A DNA stretch of 64,000 nt from Candidatus Vallotiella sp. (ex Adelges kitamiensis). GTDB taxonomy: Bacteria > Pseudomonadota > Gammaproteobacteria > Burkholderiales > Burkholderiaceae. Positions 62,803 through 64,000 of this stretch are shown here, piece by piece. The position numbers and the translations under genes are program-made. A model generated the notes under the pieces. It saw only the letters and a program-made list of their open reading frames with translations, did not search any database and was not told the origin of the DNA. The stretch spans positions 945,081 to 1,009,080 of the forward strand of contig NZ_CP080504.1 of the NCBI RefSeq assembly GCF_020342435.1. Direction: 5' to 3'. Each line of letters starts with the position of its first letter. The first letter of the stretch is position 1.

Positions 62803-63768
62803 ATGTTAGCCTACTCGACGCCACTCTCTACTGATCTGATTGTTCGCTATCTAAATAGCTTGACCTACGAGCGTCGACTTTCAGTACATACTCTACGAGG
62901 ATACGCTCATGAGCTGAGAATGCTATGCCAGTTAGCAGGCACCCGGAAATTTTCTGAACTAACACATCTCGATGTACGAGGAGCAGTACTGCGATTTCAT
63001 TCAGTTGGGCTTTCATCCCGATCAATTGCGCGTCGTCTATCGGTGTGGCGCAGTTTCTATCGCTGGCTCTCGCTACATCAACCTCTAACTATAAATCCGA
63101 TCGCTCGTCTACGTGCGCCAAGGGGGCCGAAAACACTTCCAAAAGCATTATCTGTTGATGACGCTGTTATCCTGATGGAGGCTTCGTGCATTAAAACAGC
63201 TAATGCATTACGAGATCGGGCAATTCTAGAGTTACTTTACTCTTGCGGGTTACGCTTAGCCGAACTTATTAACCTAGATATTACTTTTATTCATACCTCG
63301 CAATATCGCTCGGCGGGTTGGATTAATCTAAGCACAGCCGATGTAACCGTGCTAGGAAAAGGAGAGAGGCGCCGAATGGTACCGATCGGCAGCAAAGCGA
63401 TCGATGCGTTACATAATTGGCTCGCGATTCGCGATCGGTTCTTGAAGCACGACCCGAGCCCGCTGTTTTTATCAGCCCAGGGCATGCGTATGTCAGCAGG
63501 CGTCGTGCGAGAGCGAGTTAAACGAGCTGCGCTCTCTGCGGGTATTTCATCTCATGTACACCCACACGTGCTTCGGCACTCATTTGCAACGCACCTCCTG
63601 CAATCAAGCGGCAACTTGCGCGCAGTCCAAGAATTGCTCGGTCACTCAAGTGTCAAATCCACGCAGGTCTATACCTCTCTAGACTTCCAGCATCTTGCGC
63701 ATATCTATGATCAAGCCCATCCTCGTGCAAAAAAGCGATGTAATAGCCAACCGTCTATTATTAAATAG
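62803..63768 (+). CDS. xerC: Tyrosine recombinase XerC
   Basis: With XerD resolves chromosome dimers at dif. N-terminal SAM-like core-binding domain (YLNSLTYERRLSVHTLRGYAHEL), then the catalytic domain: Arg in LLYSCGLRLAEL, Lys in the beta-hairpin VLGKGERRR, VHPHVLRHSFATHLL (HxxR), LLGHSS and the Tyr in TQVYTSLD. Start set at ATG 62803 (MLAYSTPLSTDLI), matching the family; a GTG at 62719 would add 28 unrelated residues. 321 aa. No Shine-Dalgarno is evident. Confidence 0.95.
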   Translation: MLAYSTPLSTDLIVRYLNSLTYERRLSVHTLRGYAHELRMLCQLAGTRKFSELTHLDVRGAVLRFHSVGLSSRSIARRLSVWRSFYRWLSLHQPLTINPIARLRAPRGPKTLPKALSVDDAVILMEASCIKTANALRDRAILELLYSCGLRLAELINLDITFIHTSQYRSAGWINLSTADVTVLGKGERRRMVPIGSKAIDALHNWLAIRDRFLKHDPSPLFLSAQGMRMSAGVVRERVKRAALSAGISSHVHPHVLRHSFATHLLQSSGNLRAVQELLGHSSVKSTQVYTSLDFQHLAHIYDQAHPRAKKRCNSQPSIIK

Positions 63769-63921
63769 AATCGTATTCAAAAGCGATTTTTCCTATTCTA
63801 GAAATATCTCATGTATTACAGCTCTTTTTTAAAGAAGGCGGCAGCTTATTTGGAGCAATATTGATAATTATTGCGAGAAACTCGATAGTAGTGTACGAAA
63901 GATTACAACTCACTATTAAAT

Positions 63922-63941
63922 ATACTCTAACACTAGAGTAT
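63922..63941. repeat. 8-bp stem-loop downstream of xerC
   Basis: ATACTCTA (63922-63929), loop ACAC, TAGAGTAT (63934-63941), 154 bases after the xerC stop. No T-run; possibly an mRNA end structure. Confidence 0.35.
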
Positions 63942-64000
63942 GTATCTATCCAGTAAAGTATGACCCGCACAAACTACGCGCATGCATGCAAGTCACTGAC

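Overview
The window is a stretch of chromosome from a betaproteobacterium of the Burkholderiaceae in an advanced state of genome reduction. I can support 44 protein genes, one tRNA and one riboswitch. The genes sum to roughly 60% of the bases; the rest is long, AT-rich spacer. Gene order follows, from memory, the free-living Burkholderia chromosome: ftsY-rpoH-cydPABX, bioC...secB-grxC-rhodanese | gpmA-ctpA-moeB | ptsI-ptsH...gshB, lipA-lipB-ybeD-dacC, birA-coaX-rfaE2, argS-SPOR-dsbA, ahcY-holin-like-metF, metK...dapF-DUF484-xerC. Many genes that normally sit in these blocks are missing. I see no insertion sequence, prophage, CRISPR array or transferred island. This fits a long-term host-restricted symbiont with a slowly eroding genome; Ca. 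Vallotia or the Mycoavidus/Mycetohabitans relatives would be my guess, but this is inference from memory.

Layout. 0-6.7 kb: SRP receptor, heat-shock sigma factor and a complete cytochrome bd operon including the tiny cydX. 8.4-18.4 kb: bioC, secB, a glutaredoxin/rhodanese pair, phosphoglycerate mutase, a C-terminal processing protease, a MoeB/ThiF enzyme, the general PTS proteins and glutathione synthetase. 20.8-25.1 kb: lipoate synthesis and a penicillin-binding carboxypeptidase. 26.1-35.6 kb: biotin ligase, pantothenate kinase, heptose adenylyltransferase, a ferritin-like protein, ArgS, a SPOR protein and DsbA. 37.8-40 kb: bioA and bioD without bioF or bioB. 40.9-48.5 kb: tRNA-Ala(CGC), a BON lipoprotein, rsmI, an MBL hydrolase with an exonuclease, a cation exporter and an H-NS-like protein. 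50.8-63.8 kb: cca, fthC, metF, ahcY with its SAH riboswitch, an amino-acid permease, metK, dapF and xerC.

How the genes work together. metF, ahcY and metK cover much of the methyl cycle, and its S-adenosylhomocysteine sensor is kept. CydPABX gives a microaerobic terminal oxidase. LipA/LipB, BirA and CoaX maintain cofactors on central enzymes.

The most informative material is in the spacers. Reading them at the positions predicted by synteny gives recognisable corpses: ybeD (23561-23818) with two in-frame stops, the 3' end of gshA (18541-18660) directly upstream of an intact gshB, a 44-codon N-terminal stub of a DUF484 gene (62449-62583), and weaker traces of gpsA and a PTS IIA gene. The spacers also hold long perfect inverted repeats, the largest a 44-bp gapless palindrome (42453-42496), plus a ~70-bp inverted duplication of the secB 3' flank. 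The CCA-adding enzyme has lost the metal-binding signature of its HD domain. I did not find a wholly new multi-gene system; the unexplained signal is the palindromes and leader structures.
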